NCBI GenBank assembly: GCA_035293765.1
Contig: DATGMF010000058.1
Span: forward strand, 62,001 to 126,000
Length of the DNA: 64,000 bases
Reading direction: 5' to 3'
DNA from: DASRHT01 sp035293765
Lineage (GTDB): Bacteria > Chloroflexota > Ktedonobacteria > Ktedonobacterales > Ktedonobacteraceae
In this document: positions 24,153 to 32,652 of the stretch, piece after piece
How positions within the stretch are numbered: position 1 is the stretch's first letter
Layout: the number at the start of each line of letters is the position of its first letter
Program-made: the position numbers and the translations under genes
The notes under the pieces: generated by a model
What the model was told of the DNA's origin: nothing
What the model saw: the letters and a program-made list of their open reading frames with translations, nothing else
The model's database searches: none

Positions 24153-25501
24153 ACATCTCGTATGTCCGCGCCCAGCCGCCGCAATTCCTCGAAGAAATGG
24201 GGATAGCTTTTAGCGATATGCTCGCTTCCGGTCAGAGTCAGCCCACGGGAGCTTCTCATTGCCACAATCGCCAGAGCCATCAGCAGGCGGTGGTCGTTGT
24301 GTCCATCGACAATGACGCCGCCCTCAACGCCTTGAGGCCGACCCTGTACAATGATAGCATCCTGTCGCGGCAACACAGCACAACCTGCCCGTCGCAGCTC
24401 AGTGCAAAGATCGTTGATGCGGTCGGACTCTTTATAGTGCAGGTTCTCAATATTATAGAAGACGCTCTCGCCTTCGGCAAAGCAGGCCAGGGCCACCAGC
24501 ACAGGAATGCAATCGATGACCGGATCGCCGTTTAGCTCGATGCCGTGCAAGCGCCGCCCACCGCGCAACATCACCGTCTCGCCGTCGCGCCGCAGGTCGC
24601 ATCCCATTGCCTGAAAAGCTGCCAGCAGCGCCTCGCCTACTTCATCGCCAGGGCGCAGACGCTCCAACCGGATCTGGCTCGCCGGATCATTGGCAGCCGC
24701 GCAGATAGCAAGCAGGGCCGCCGCCGATGGATAGTCGCCGGGGATGCTATAGGTGCCGGGACGATACTGCTGTCCAGCCGCGATAGTAAAGTGGCGCAGT
24801 TCCGCATCATGATCAACCACAATACCCGCCTCTTGCAGCACAGCAAGCGTTGCGCGTACCAGCGGCTGCGACTTCAACTCATCCACCACCTCGATCTCCA
24901 GCGGTTCTCCAATCAAAGGAGCGAGGAAGAGCAGGGAGCTGAGATATTGCGAACTACGCGCGCCCGAAACTGCGACTTTGCCGCCATGCAAGCTGCCGCC
25001 GCGAATCGTGATGGGAAGATAGCCGTCTGCTCCCGTCCCTTCGCAGGTCGCTCCCAGGCTGGTGAGCGCCTCTAACAGCTCGCGATTCGGACGCCTGCCC
25101 AGCGATTGTGGATGGTCGGTCACAAACGTCGCCTGCGGTAATAAGGCTCCCAGGCCCAGCAACAGGCGGAAGACCGCGCCCGCATTGCCGACATTGATCG
25201 TAATCGGCTCTGGACTATGTGGATGCCCTACGCCGTACACCTGCAAGACCTTCCGCGACTCATCCTCCCACGCCAGCCTGGCCCCCAGCGCCTCGCAGCC
25301 ACGAAAAAGCGCCGCGCTATCATCGCTCTCCGCCGGAAAGAGCACGCGGCTCTCGCCTTCGGCCAAAGCCGCGGCGAGCAAGTAGCGCAGGGTATAATAC
25401 TTGGAAGATGGCACTTCAGGCGCACCATAAACGCGGCTAAACGGCGCAAGGTATAACTTTTTCATCGTCCACGGGGCAGATGGCTGCATATCTTCTTGCA
25501 T
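24149..25501 (-). CDS. aroA: EPSP synthase homologue (3-phosphoshikimate 1-carboxyvinyltransferase)
   Basis: About 450 residues in two similar domains. Recognisable motifs: SSKYYTLRYLLAAALAEG in place of the usual SKSxxxR motif (Ser, Lys and Arg kept), NVGNAGAVFRLLLG, RRPNRELLEALTSLG, SSQYLSSLLFLAPL, YKESDRINDLC, and DGHNDHRLLMALAI with HIAKSYPHFFEEL at the end. It should transfer enolpyruvyl from PEP to shikimate-3-phosphate. No other shikimate genes are adjacent, and the first motif is divergent, so a specialised homologue is possible. ATG 25501 follows GGAAGGA and is preferred to 25537. Confidence 0.85.
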   Translation of the reverse strand: MQEDMQPSAPWTMKKLYLAPFSRVYGAPEVPSSKYYTLRYLLAAALAEGESRVLFPAESDDSAALFRGCEALGARLAWEDESRKVLQVYGVGHPHSPEPITINVGNAGAVFRLLLGLGALLPQATFVTDHPQSLGRRPNRELLEALTSLGATCEGTGADGYLPITIRGGSLHGGKVAVSGARSSQYLSSLLFLAPLIGEPLEIEVVDELKSQPLVRATLAVLQEAGIVVDHDAELRHFTIAAGQQYRPGTYSIPGDYPSAAALLAICAAANDPASQIRLERLRPGDEVGEALLAAFQAMGCDLRRDGETVMLRGGRRLHGIELNGDPVIDCIPVLVALACFAEGESVFYNIENLHYKESDRINDLCTELRRAGCAVLPRQDAIIVQGRPQGVEGGVIVDGHNDHRLLMALAIVAMRSSRGLTLTGSEHIAKSYPHFFEELRRLGADIRDV

Positions 25502-25875
25502 ACGATTCCTTCCAATATCATATGTGCTCGCCAGCATCTCACAACGGTTTCTCGATCATACAAAGCTGTTCCTCATTGTAAGCTATTTGATCCCTGACAA
25601 CAAGGCTTGCGAGGGGGAAAAGTTTTTGCTTTTTGAAATTTCCCAACACGCCAAAATACATCTGCTTACTTATGTGCTGTCCATTGTTCATTTTTGCTAT
25701 CACAGCGTACCATACAAAGATATTGCACTGTAATAACAAATTGCTTCAACGAAAGTACATTAAAAATATTATATCTTCTCGACAAGAAAACATAAATTCG
25801 CTTGAAATTCGCTGAATATTTTGCTATACTTGAATTTATTCCCTAAAAATAGCTTGATAGGAGGCAATTAGTATC
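25502..25875 (+). promoter_or_regulatory. AT-rich divergent intergenic region with promoter for the FAD oxidase
   Basis: This gap of about 370 bases contains no supportable gene; the 60-69 residue frames in it have no ribosome-binding sites. A good sigma-70-like promoter occurs at 25802-25830 (TTGAAA, 17 bases, TATACT), 46 bases before the GTG start of the oxidase gene. Base composition is clearly more AT-rich than the genes on either side. Confidence 0.55.
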
Positions 25876-27051
25876 GTGAAGCAAGAACAAATAATCATTG
25901 TAGGAGCGGGCATTATCGGGCTATCAACTGCTTATGCGCTCTTAAAACAAGGGATGAAGCATGTCACGGTGTTCGAACAGGCGGCTGTTGACCATCAGCG
26001 AGGAACCTCAAGCGGGCTCTCGCGACTCCTGCGCTTTGAGTATGGCGCTGACCTGTTCTACTCAGAAATGGTCAAGCTGAGCCTGGAACGCTGGCAGATG
26101 CTGGAGCGCCTCTCAGGGCAGTCGCTTTATACCCCAACGGGACTGCTTGTACTGGGAAATGAAGATGATAGCTTTACCAGGGCAAGTCACCGCCTGCTCC
26201 AACATATGGGTCTACCAATCGAACGTCTCTCTCGCCAACATTGTACAGTACACTTTCCGCAGTTTAATACGCAGTCATACAATTTTCTCACCTATAACCC
26301 CAACGCGGGTATGCTCCACGCCTCTACCTGTTTGCAGACGCTTAAAAGGCTCGTCGTTGATCTTGGCGGTCATATTTATGAGAAGAGTTGTGTTACTCAT
26401 ATGACACACGATAGACAGCACCAACCTATACGCCTGCACCTGACCGGCGATGGTGAACAGATGGCGGATCGCGTCGTACTGGCAACGGGTCCGTGGGTTC
26501 ACAAATTGCTGGCCGAGCTTTGTCTTCCTATCCGCATTACACGTCAGCACCTGCTCTACTTTGCCAATCTCCCGCCTTCATCATTTGCATTACACGCATT
26601 TCCAGCTTTTATGGCTGGTGATCTCTACGGCTTTCCTATTCACAACACCTGCGTGGGCAGCGGCCCGAGCTGGCTTAAAGTCGCATCGCATATTTTTGGC
26701 AGCCCCATCGATCCAGACGAGATCCCTGTGGCAGATAACTCTATGATTATGCGCATTACTGAGAAATTAAGCACGATCCTGCCTGCACTCCAGAAAGCTG
26801 TATTGGCCCATGTGGACGTTTGCATGTATGATGTAAGCCTCGACGAAGATTTTATCGTGGATCACCATCCCGCTGACTCGCGCATTGTTTTTGCGACCGG
26901 GCTGACCGGTCATGGCTTCAAGTTCGGTCCGGTCCTGGGCGAACTGCTCAGCAGTTTGCTTTGTGACACCGATCCGGTGGTGCCACTGGACCGTTTCCGC
27001 TTAGCCCGTTTCACCCATCCAATCGCGACACGAACAGGTTCTGCGGCCTGA
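25876..27051 (+). CDS. FAD-dependent amine/amino acid oxidase (DAO family, sarcosine-oxidase-like)
   Basis: A 391-residue flavoenzyme. The N-terminal dinucleotide-binding motif IIIVGAGIIGLSTAYALL (G-x-G-x2-G) is followed by FEQ, where an acidic residue binds ribose, and by SSGLSRLLRFEYG, similar to the R-x-R-x-Y region of monomeric sarcosine and N-methyltryptophan oxidases. The end shows DEDFIVDHHP and FATGLTGHGFKFGPVLGELL, with a Lys/Gly-rich FAD-binding C-terminus. It should oxidise a secondary or primary amine, producing hydrogen peroxide. The start is GTG with TAGGAGG about 12 bases upstream. A monocistronic gene by context. Confidence 0.87.
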   Translation: MKQEQIIIVGAGIIGLSTAYALLKQGMKHVTVFEQAAVDHQRGTSSGLSRLLRFEYGADLFYSEMVKLSLERWQMLERLSGQSLYTPTGLLVLGNEDDSFTRASHRLLQHMGLPIERLSRQHCTVHFPQFNTQSYNFLTYNPNAGMLHASTCLQTLKRLVVDLGGHIYEKSCVTHMTHDRQHQPIRLHLTGDGEQMADRVVLATGPWVHKLLAELCLPIRITRQHLLYFANLPPSSFALHAFPAFMAGDLYGFPIHNTCVGSGPSWLKVASHIFGSPIDPDEIPVADNSMIMRITEKLSTILPALQKAVLAHVDVCMYDVSLDEDFIVDHHPADSRIVFATGLTGHGFKFGPVLGELLSSLLCDTDPVVPLDRFRLARFTHPIATRTGSAA

Positions 27052-27056
27052 AGACG

Positions 27057-27092
27057 AGCGCGAGGGGGCGCTTCTCCGACCCTCCTCGCGCT
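27057..27092. terminator. GC-rich hairpin between convergent genes
   Basis: AGCGCGAGG (27057-27065) and CCTCGCGCT (27084-27092) form a perfect 9-bp stem in the 46-base gap between the stops of the oxidase (+) and the small membrane protein (-). No long T-run follows. Confidence 0.5.
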
Positions 27093-27097
27093 TCCCC

Positions 27098-27502
27098 TTA
27101 ACCACCGCCTCCCCAAAAGTACGTGCTGAAATAGAGGCCTGTGGTGATTACAATATTCACAATGGTAAACACCAGCCCGATCATTGAAAGGCCAATTCCC
27201 CAGAATACCACGGTCCGTAAAGCTGTGATATGTCGATTAGAAAACCCGATGAACAGGCCAGCAATAGCAAAGGGCAGGCCACAGACGGGAAAAAACGCCG
27301 TGATAATACTAAACACCCCCAGGATAAAGCCCATCACCACATGCCTTCGCTGGACCTCTGTTAAAGGGACCGCCACCAGTGGCGCAGCAATTCTCTCCAG
27401 CGTGCTGCCCTGAGACGCTTTACGAAACAGCATCGGCTGAACCCGTAATCGCAACTGGTTACCCTGCATACTCTTGCCACCATGCTCCCGTGACGATTGC
27501 AT
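27098..27502 (-). CDS. Small membrane protein (DUF4190-like)
   Basis: A 134-residue protein with a basic N-terminal half and two long hydrophobic segments (about 55-82, MGFILGVFSIITAFFPVCGL, and 93-120, VFWGIGLSMIGLVFTIVNIV), ending in a Gly-rich tail. The Gly-Phe-Phe arrangement of the helices is that of DUF4190 proteins, whose function is unknown. ATG 27502 has GGAGG 6 bases upstream; the ATG at 27520 is less well placed. Confidence 0.65.
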   Translation of the reverse strand: MQSSREHGGKSMQGNQLRLRVQPMLFRKASQGSTLERIAAPLVAVPLTEVQRRHVVMGFILGVFSIITAFFPVCGLPFAIAGLFIGFSNRHITALRTVVFWGIGLSMIGLVFTIVNIVITTGLYFSTYFWGGGG

Positions 27503-27686
27503 TCTCCACCTCCATCTCATCCTCTGCCCGGCTCTCTTTTTGAACCATTTATTGTATGCTACATATTATGGGCCAGTAGCGCGCAATGGGTTCAAATAGA
27601 TAGATACCTGAATAGAGGCTCTTCCTCCAAAGGAAAACATCGTCTCTAAATAAAGTATAACCGCGCCATCTAATCTACTTTCTGTG

Positions 27687-30600
27687 TCAGTCCGCGTTCA
27701 GGCGTAATACCTTACTCATTGAGGAGCGAGCGACCACGCGCACAACAAGGAAGAGCGTTACTAGACAGAGCGCAACCAGCGCCGCCAGGGCTATCCCTAA
27801 CGAAGAGGGAACGACTATCTGGATCGGCGGCACGCTCTGCGCCAGGTAGAATGCGGAGGTGCTCATGTCGCCGGTAATCGTATTTTGCGTCACGCTCGTG
27901 AAAACCAGTTCCGGGACAACTATCGCCGTAAAAATGGCCCCAAACACCATACTGAGAATGACCGCGGTAGTATAGGTGATGCACTGCTCCCACATCACGG
28001 TCAGGGCAATCTGTCCCTGTGACGCGCCGATGGCCCGCAGCACGGTGAAGTTGAGCAGGCGACTTTTCACATTCAGCCAGGAGACCAGCACGCTGCCAAT
28101 GAGAGCTAAAAAGAGCGCGGCGCTAGCGCCCACCGCCAGCACGCCCACAAGCGTGAGGTAAAGCGGCTCCTGGTAGAGACTAGCCAGGATCGAGCGGCGA
28201 TCAAACATCGTCTCCAGGCTCAAGCGACCTGTGCTCAACGCCTTGCGCACGCTACTCAACGAAGCGGGATCGTCCAGTGTGCGCAACCAGACAGCGTTAA
28301 TTGGGATCAGCCACTGGCTATTCGCATCGTGGGTCGCGGTGTAAACAGCAGCGTAGCTCTGATAATCCACCAGCACGCCCGAACCCAGGTCGCTATGTGG
28401 ACTTGGGATATGCGCCACTTCAGCGACCGCCACAAATTTTACCGGATCGGAAAGGCTATTCGTGGCGCTGCTAACCGAGAAGTCAAGCGTAAAGCTGGCT
28501 CCCGGGGATAGATGCAACGTGTCCCATACTGTAGCATCAACAATAGCCGGCACGACCTTACTGCTAAGCGCCGCGGCTCGCCGCGTCACCAGTTGCTGCA
28601 TCAGCGCAGGAAGCGGCTGAGACGAATCCTGCGCGGTCCAGAGCGCGGTGCGGCCAAACGTGCTGGCATCCACGGCTTTGAAGTCGATGGGGAGGGTCGT
28701 GGCCCTTGATCCGATAAAGGCGTTAGCGAACGCGACATAGCCGACTGTCGCCGAAGTCACCCCGGGAATATGCTGGTACTGAGCGGTCACAGCGGCGAGT
28801 TGAGCGGCGGGAAAGATATCAGCCTCGGGGAGGGTGCCGCTAAAATCGGCGCCGCTCTGATAGGCCGCAACGTCAATGACGCGCTGCGATTGTGAAGAGA
28901 TACAAATCAGCGTAAAAATGGCGAAGGCGGATGCCAGGGTCAGTAACATACTCATGCGTATATACTGGCGTGGCGAGCGTGCCATCTGAGCAACGGCCAG
29001 CAGCGAAGCCGCTCCCCGGCTGCGCGTCGCCAATCCGGTACACCACTGAAGCAACAGGGGGAAAAAGCGCAGTAGCAGCAGGATACCGCCGATGAAGAAA
29101 AAGACGGCCCCTAATAGCGTTAAGGGGGTAAATAGCAGCAAGGCTGAACGCACATCCAGGACGCGCGCATTCGTTACGTATGTCGAGAGGCCAAAGCCGA
29201 CCAGCGCAATCACTGCCGCGACAACGTCCAGGTTCAAACGTTGCCAGAGCGGACGATGGGTAGAGCGTGCTGCCTCGCGCCTCACCATCAGCACGTCAAG
29301 GCGCAGGGTCCGCATCACCGCAACCACCATTGTGACAACGGCAACCGCGGTCGCTAATAGGGCAAAGCCAAGCAGCCCGACGACGACCTGCCAGGGGTTG
29401 GCCGTGATGAGATTGAGCGCGCCCTGTGCCGCCGGTGAGAGGGTATGCCGAGCGAAGAAATAGACAACGGGAACGGCAAGTAACGGCCCGATGATCAGAG
29501 CTATCAGCCCCAGTCCGAGGCTCTGCACCACCAGCGCACCGAAGATCTGGCGCCCGCTGGCTCCGCGACTGCGCAACAGGGCAATCACATCCGCCTGCCG
29601 ATCAATCAGCAGGTCCGCCATCAGGCTGACGAAGAAGAGAATCAGCCCTAGAATCAGCACAAGCAGGCAGGTTACGGGCAATTGCGCTATAGCAATACGA
29701 TCATTATAGTGCTCCAGGATGTCTGACGGCAGGTATGTCTGGGTCTGCTCTATCAATGGGGATTGCTCGAAGGTGGGGTTATCAGAGTTACTCGCCTCCA
29801 CAGCTTGAATTCCTGAGAGGATCGTGGGCAAATTGTATACTGAGATGTGAGAAGGGTTAAGGCGATAATACCAGATGAGCGAGGGCAACTGCTGAAAAAC
29901 ATAGCCATCTAATGCTGGTTGACTGCCGATCTGCGCGAAGAGCGAAAGGACGCTCTGATTGGAGGCCAGCCCTTTATAGATCGTAAAGAAGTCGCTGGGC
30001 GTCTCGCGCTGAAAATCATTGCCATGCCAAAATGGATCGTCGGTCCCGGTCAACTTGAAGATGCCGACGACGGGTAGCGATAGCGTGCGTGAGACTGGCA
30101 CCTGGAAGCCATTGGTAAGCACGACGCTGACGGTCAGGGTCGAGCCAGGGTGAATTTGCAGCAACTCGGCGGAATCCTGGGGCAGAGCTATCTCCAGCGC
30201 ATTGCCGCTATCCTGAGGAAGCCGCCCTTCGATCAACTTGAGGTGCGATGCAGCCTGGGCCGTCGAGGCGCTGATCAACTCTATGGACGCTTTATCGGCC
30301 CCTGGATGATAGATATCGTTCCCCTGCGGTCCCCGAGCAATGGAGGAAATTGACAATAGCTGCGTCTCGACCGAGAACTGGGCCGGGCCGTTTAAAAAAG
30401 GGCCGAGGTTTTTAGAGAGCGTCCGGTCCATCTGCTGCGTGGCCTGACTGATCGTGGGCAGCGATATTCTCCTGGAAACGCTGCGTACAACGATATCCGA
30501 ATTTTGCGCAGATACCGATAGGACACCACGCAGACCTGCGCTCATTGCCACTTCCGCATAGAGTGGCACCACACAGGTCAGCATGACAGCAACCACCACG

Positions 30601-30722
30601 CCCAATCCGGTAATAAATAGTAGCCCCCTCATACGCTGCAATTGCCAGAAAGATAATGTGAACGAAGAAAGAGCAAGTTTCAGCCGCATAGGTTTTGCAG
30701 AGGCTCTCGATGCATATGCCAT
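27687..30722 (-). CDS. Large ABC transporter permease (FtsX family)
   Basis: A 1011-residue protein with an N-terminal membrane helix (about 30-55), a long extracytoplasmic domain, an FtsX helix block at about 350-480, further helices at about 500-565, a second extracytoplasmic domain and a final FtsX block at about 855-1005. One short run reads LIDRQADVIALLRSRGASGR, the FtsX cytoplasmic coupling helix. No ATPase gene is adjacent, so it must borrow one, or act with the MacB-type ATPase elsewhere. ATG 30722 follows AAAGGAG by 7 bases; starts further upstream lack a site. Confidence 0.85.
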   Translation of the reverse strand: MAYASRASAKPMRLKLALSSFTLSFWQLQRMRGLLFITGLGVVVAVMLTCVVPLYAEVAMSAGLRGVLSVSAQNSDIVVRSVSRRISLPTISQATQQMDRTLSKNLGPFLNGPAQFSVETQLLSISSIARGPQGNDIYHPGADKASIELISASTAQAASHLKLIEGRLPQDSGNALEIALPQDSAELLQIHPGSTLTVSVVLTNGFQVPVSRTLSLPVVGIFKLTGTDDPFWHGNDFQRETPSDFFTIYKGLASNQSVLSLFAQIGSQPALDGYVFQQLPSLIWYYRLNPSHISVYNLPTILSGIQAVEASNSDNPTFEQSPLIEQTQTYLPSDILEHYNDRIAIAQLPVTCLLVLILGLILFFVSLMADLLIDRQADVIALLRSRGASGRQIFGALVVQSLGLGLIALIIGPLLAVPVVYFFARHTLSPAAQGALNLITANPWQVVVGLLGFALLATAVAVVTMVVAVMRTLRLDVLMVRREAARSTHRPLWQRLNLDVVAAVIALVGFGLSTYVTNARVLDVRSALLLFTPLTLLGAVFFFIGGILLLLRFFPLLLQWCTGLATRSRGAASLLAVAQMARSPRQYIRMSMLLTLASAFAIFTLICISSQSQRVIDVAAYQSGADFSGTLPEADIFPAAQLAAVTAQYQHIPGVTSATVGYVAFANAFIGSRATTLPIDFKAVDASTFGRTALWTAQDSSQPLPALMQQLVTRRAAALSSKVVPAIVDATVWDTLHLSPGASFTLDFSVSSATNSLSDPVKFVAVAEVAHIPSPHSDLGSGVLVDYQSYAAVYTATHDANSQWLIPINAVWLRTLDDPASLSSVRKALSTGRLSLETMFDRRSILASLYQEPLYLTLVGVLAVGASAALFLALIGSVLVSWLNVKSRLLNFTVLRAIGASQGQIALTVMWEQCITYTTAVILSMVFGAIFTAIVVPELVFTSVTQNTITGDMSTSAFYLAQSVPPIQIVVPSSLGIALAALVALCLVTLFLVVRVVARSSMSKVLRLNAD

Positions 30723-31105
30723 TAATAGCTCCTTTTTCATCGGCCACAATTTACAATGATCATGTTACTATAACCCCTGATAACAATCAAACTGCAATTA
30801 TATACGTTTACCAGTTGTCAAGCTTCACATCAGCCTATCTCAAACGAACGTCCGGTCCCTACGACAATTCGCGCGTTTTCTCTTTTTTAGAGGTTGGCAT
30901 TGTCTCTATTCCTCACTCGCAAGTAGGATATATTTAGAAACTTCACTCAAAGAAGCTATATAATAGTGAGTCTTTTTCTAAAGCCGGTGAGTATCAGGAA
31001 TGGTGAGCAAGGGCAAGCGCGAGGCACTGCCCCTACAGGACAGCAATATGGTCGCGGTCAGGTGTGGACATTGGCAGAGGTTTTCTAGTATAGAAGGAGC
31101 AATAC
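30723..31105. other. Intergenic region between divergent genes
   Basis: No gene can be supported here. The left 250 bases are AT-rich and should hold the promoters of the permease (minus) and the DUF1963 gene (plus); TATAAT occurs at 30959-30964 without a convincing -35 partner. One REP-like unit with arms GGGCAA and TTGCCC-like ACTGCCC lies at 31011-31036. Confidence 0.4.
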
Positions 31106-31957
31106 GTGGATAAAACCAGTGTGCAGACGGAGCTTGTGAACGTGGGGCTCCCGCAGCTTACAAGGTCTATTGATCTGTTATCACAGCCTTCGGTTCGATT
31201 GTATACCACTTCCGCCGAAGCAGCGGCTTTACGTGTGGGAGCATCCAGGATTGGCGGAGTCCCAGACCTACCTGCCGGCGTGGACTGGCCCACATGGAAG
31301 GGGAGGCCACTGTCTTTTATCGCGCAGATCCGCCTCGACGAAGTTCATCGGTATGATACTAATGGCTTACTACCGCCTCAAGGCATGCTCTGGTTTTTCT
31401 ACGATGCATCTCAGCAAACATTCGGAGATTTACCCACGGATTCCGGCGGCTGGCGCGTTCTTTTTATGGATGGCGATCTGAGCAAATTGCAGCAGATAAG
31501 CGCCCCGGCGCAACTGCCGACCGAGAGCCGCTTCAAAGCATGTTCCATCCAGTTTGCCAGTGAGATAACGCTCACGCAGCAACCGGAACTTGAAATTCCG
31601 CATCTGAACTGGAGCGAGACGGAGCAGAAGCAATACGAGGCGCTGCTCTCGACCTTTCCCGCCGCAGATGACCATGCAAAAGTCCATCACCGCTTGCTGG
31701 GCTTTCCCGATACTATCCAGGACGATATGCGCATGCAATGCCAGTTCGTATCCAATGGAGTAACGAATCCCGACGATCCGCGCGCAGCGGCACTGACGAA
31801 AGGGGCAATGGACTGGCAGCTTCTTCTGCAGATCGACTCTGATGAGCAGGCTGGAATGCGCTGGGGCAATAGCGGGATGCTCTACTACTGGCTGAAGCGG
31901 ACAGATCTGCAAGCGCGACACTTTGAGCGTGCGTGGCTCGTATTACAGTCAGAATAA
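31106..31957 (+). CDS. DUF1963 (YwqG-like) protein
   Basis: A 283-residue protein with the DUF1963 pattern: RVGASRIGGVPDLPAGVDWP, then LSFIAQIRLDEVH and MLWFFYDASQQTFGD, and near the end WQLLLQIDSDEQAGMRWGNS followed by LYYWLKRTDLQARHF. The fold is that of B. subtilis YwqG; the role is unknown, and members are sometimes linked to toxin immunity. The start is GTG with GAAGGAG 7 bases before it. A single gene followed by an inverted-repeat terminator candidate. Confidence 0.85.
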   Translation: MDKTSVQTELVNVGLPQLTRSIDLLSQPSVRLYTTSAEAAALRVGASRIGGVPDLPAGVDWPTWKGRPLSFIAQIRLDEVHRYDTNGLLPPQGMLWFFYDASQQTFGDLPTDSGGWRVLFMDGDLSKLQQISAPAQLPTESRFKACSIQFASEITLTQQPELEIPHLNWSETEQKQYEALLSTFPAADDHAKVHHRLLGFPDTIQDDMRMQCQFVSNGVTNPDDPRAAALTKGAMDWQLLLQIDSDEQAGMRWGNSGMLYYWLKRTDLQARHFERAWLVLQSE

Positions 31958-31969
31958 ATTCTTTCAGTA

Positions 31970-32019
31970 CCCTCAAGCAGGGCGAGCGAGCCATGAGCTC
32001 CCGCCACTTCCCTTGAGGG
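31970..32019 (+). terminator. Inverted repeat after the DUF1963 gene
   Basis: CCCTCAAG (31970-31977) and CTTGAGGG (32012-32019) pair perfectly around a 34-base loop that can itself fold weakly. It begins 13 bases after the stop codon. There is no T-run, so termination strength is uncertain. Confidence 0.4.
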
Positions 32020-32075
32020 CTGCATACATATCAGACGCTATGGTGTCAAGTGAAATGCACTGAGGAGCATAATTT

Positions 32076-32645
32076 ATGATAAAACATCTTTATTCACTAG
32101 GTATCATTATAGTTTTAGCGTTGGCGCTGGCTGGGTGTAGCAGTAACGGGAACTTCACCATCACAGTACCGACAGGTACAGCAGGAACAACGAGCACGAC
32201 CGGCGGTGAGCCGCATTGGGGGGTGCAAACCAAAACTTCGGGCTGCGTCGTCCAGGGTGCGCTCCAGGACCCGGCATGTACGCCCGGCGACATTTTCCCC
32301 AACGCCACAAAAGATCAGATCTGCACACCAGGATATTCGCGCTCGGTACGTGATGTCCCCATCAGCGAAAAGGACCAGGTGTACGCCTCCTATGGTATTA
32401 CTCATCATACGTCCGGTCAGTACGAAGTTGACCACCTCGTCAGCCTGGAACTGGGAGGCTCGAATAGCATCGCGAACCTCTGGCCGGAGAGCGCCAGTCC
32501 CAAACCAGGATTTCACGAAAAGGACCAGGTCGAAAACTATCTGCACGACCAGGTATGCTCCGGCGCAATGTCCTTGAAGGAAGCGCAAATCGAAATCGCC
32601 ACCAACTGGCTCGCCGTCTACAATCGCATGCCAAAGGGCTATTGA
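32076..32645 (+). CDS. Secreted lipoprotein with HNH-like motif
   Basis: A 189-residue lipoprotein. The signal peptide ends in a lipobox LALAGC (Cys about 21), followed by a Thr/Gly-rich linker. The folded part contains four cysteines and, at about 117-137, YEVDHLVSLELGGSNSIAN then LWPE: an Asp-His pair with a downstream Asn, as in HNH/beta-beta-alpha metal nucleases that act outside the cell. It then has KDQVENYLHDQVC. A nuclease activity is inferred from the motif only. ATG at 32076 with GAGGAG about 11 bases before. Convergent with the sensor kinase gene, 7 bases apart. Confidence 0.75.
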   Translation: MIKHLYSLGIIIVLALALAGCSSNGNFTITVPTGTAGTTSTTGGEPHWGVQTKTSGCVVQGALQDPACTPGDIFPNATKDQICTPGYSRSVRDVPISEKDQVYASYGITHHTSGQYEVDHLVSLELGGSNSIANLWPESASPKPGFHEKDQVENYLHDQVCSGAMSLKEAQIEIATNWLAVYNRMPKGY

Positions 32646-32652
32646 TTTATCA

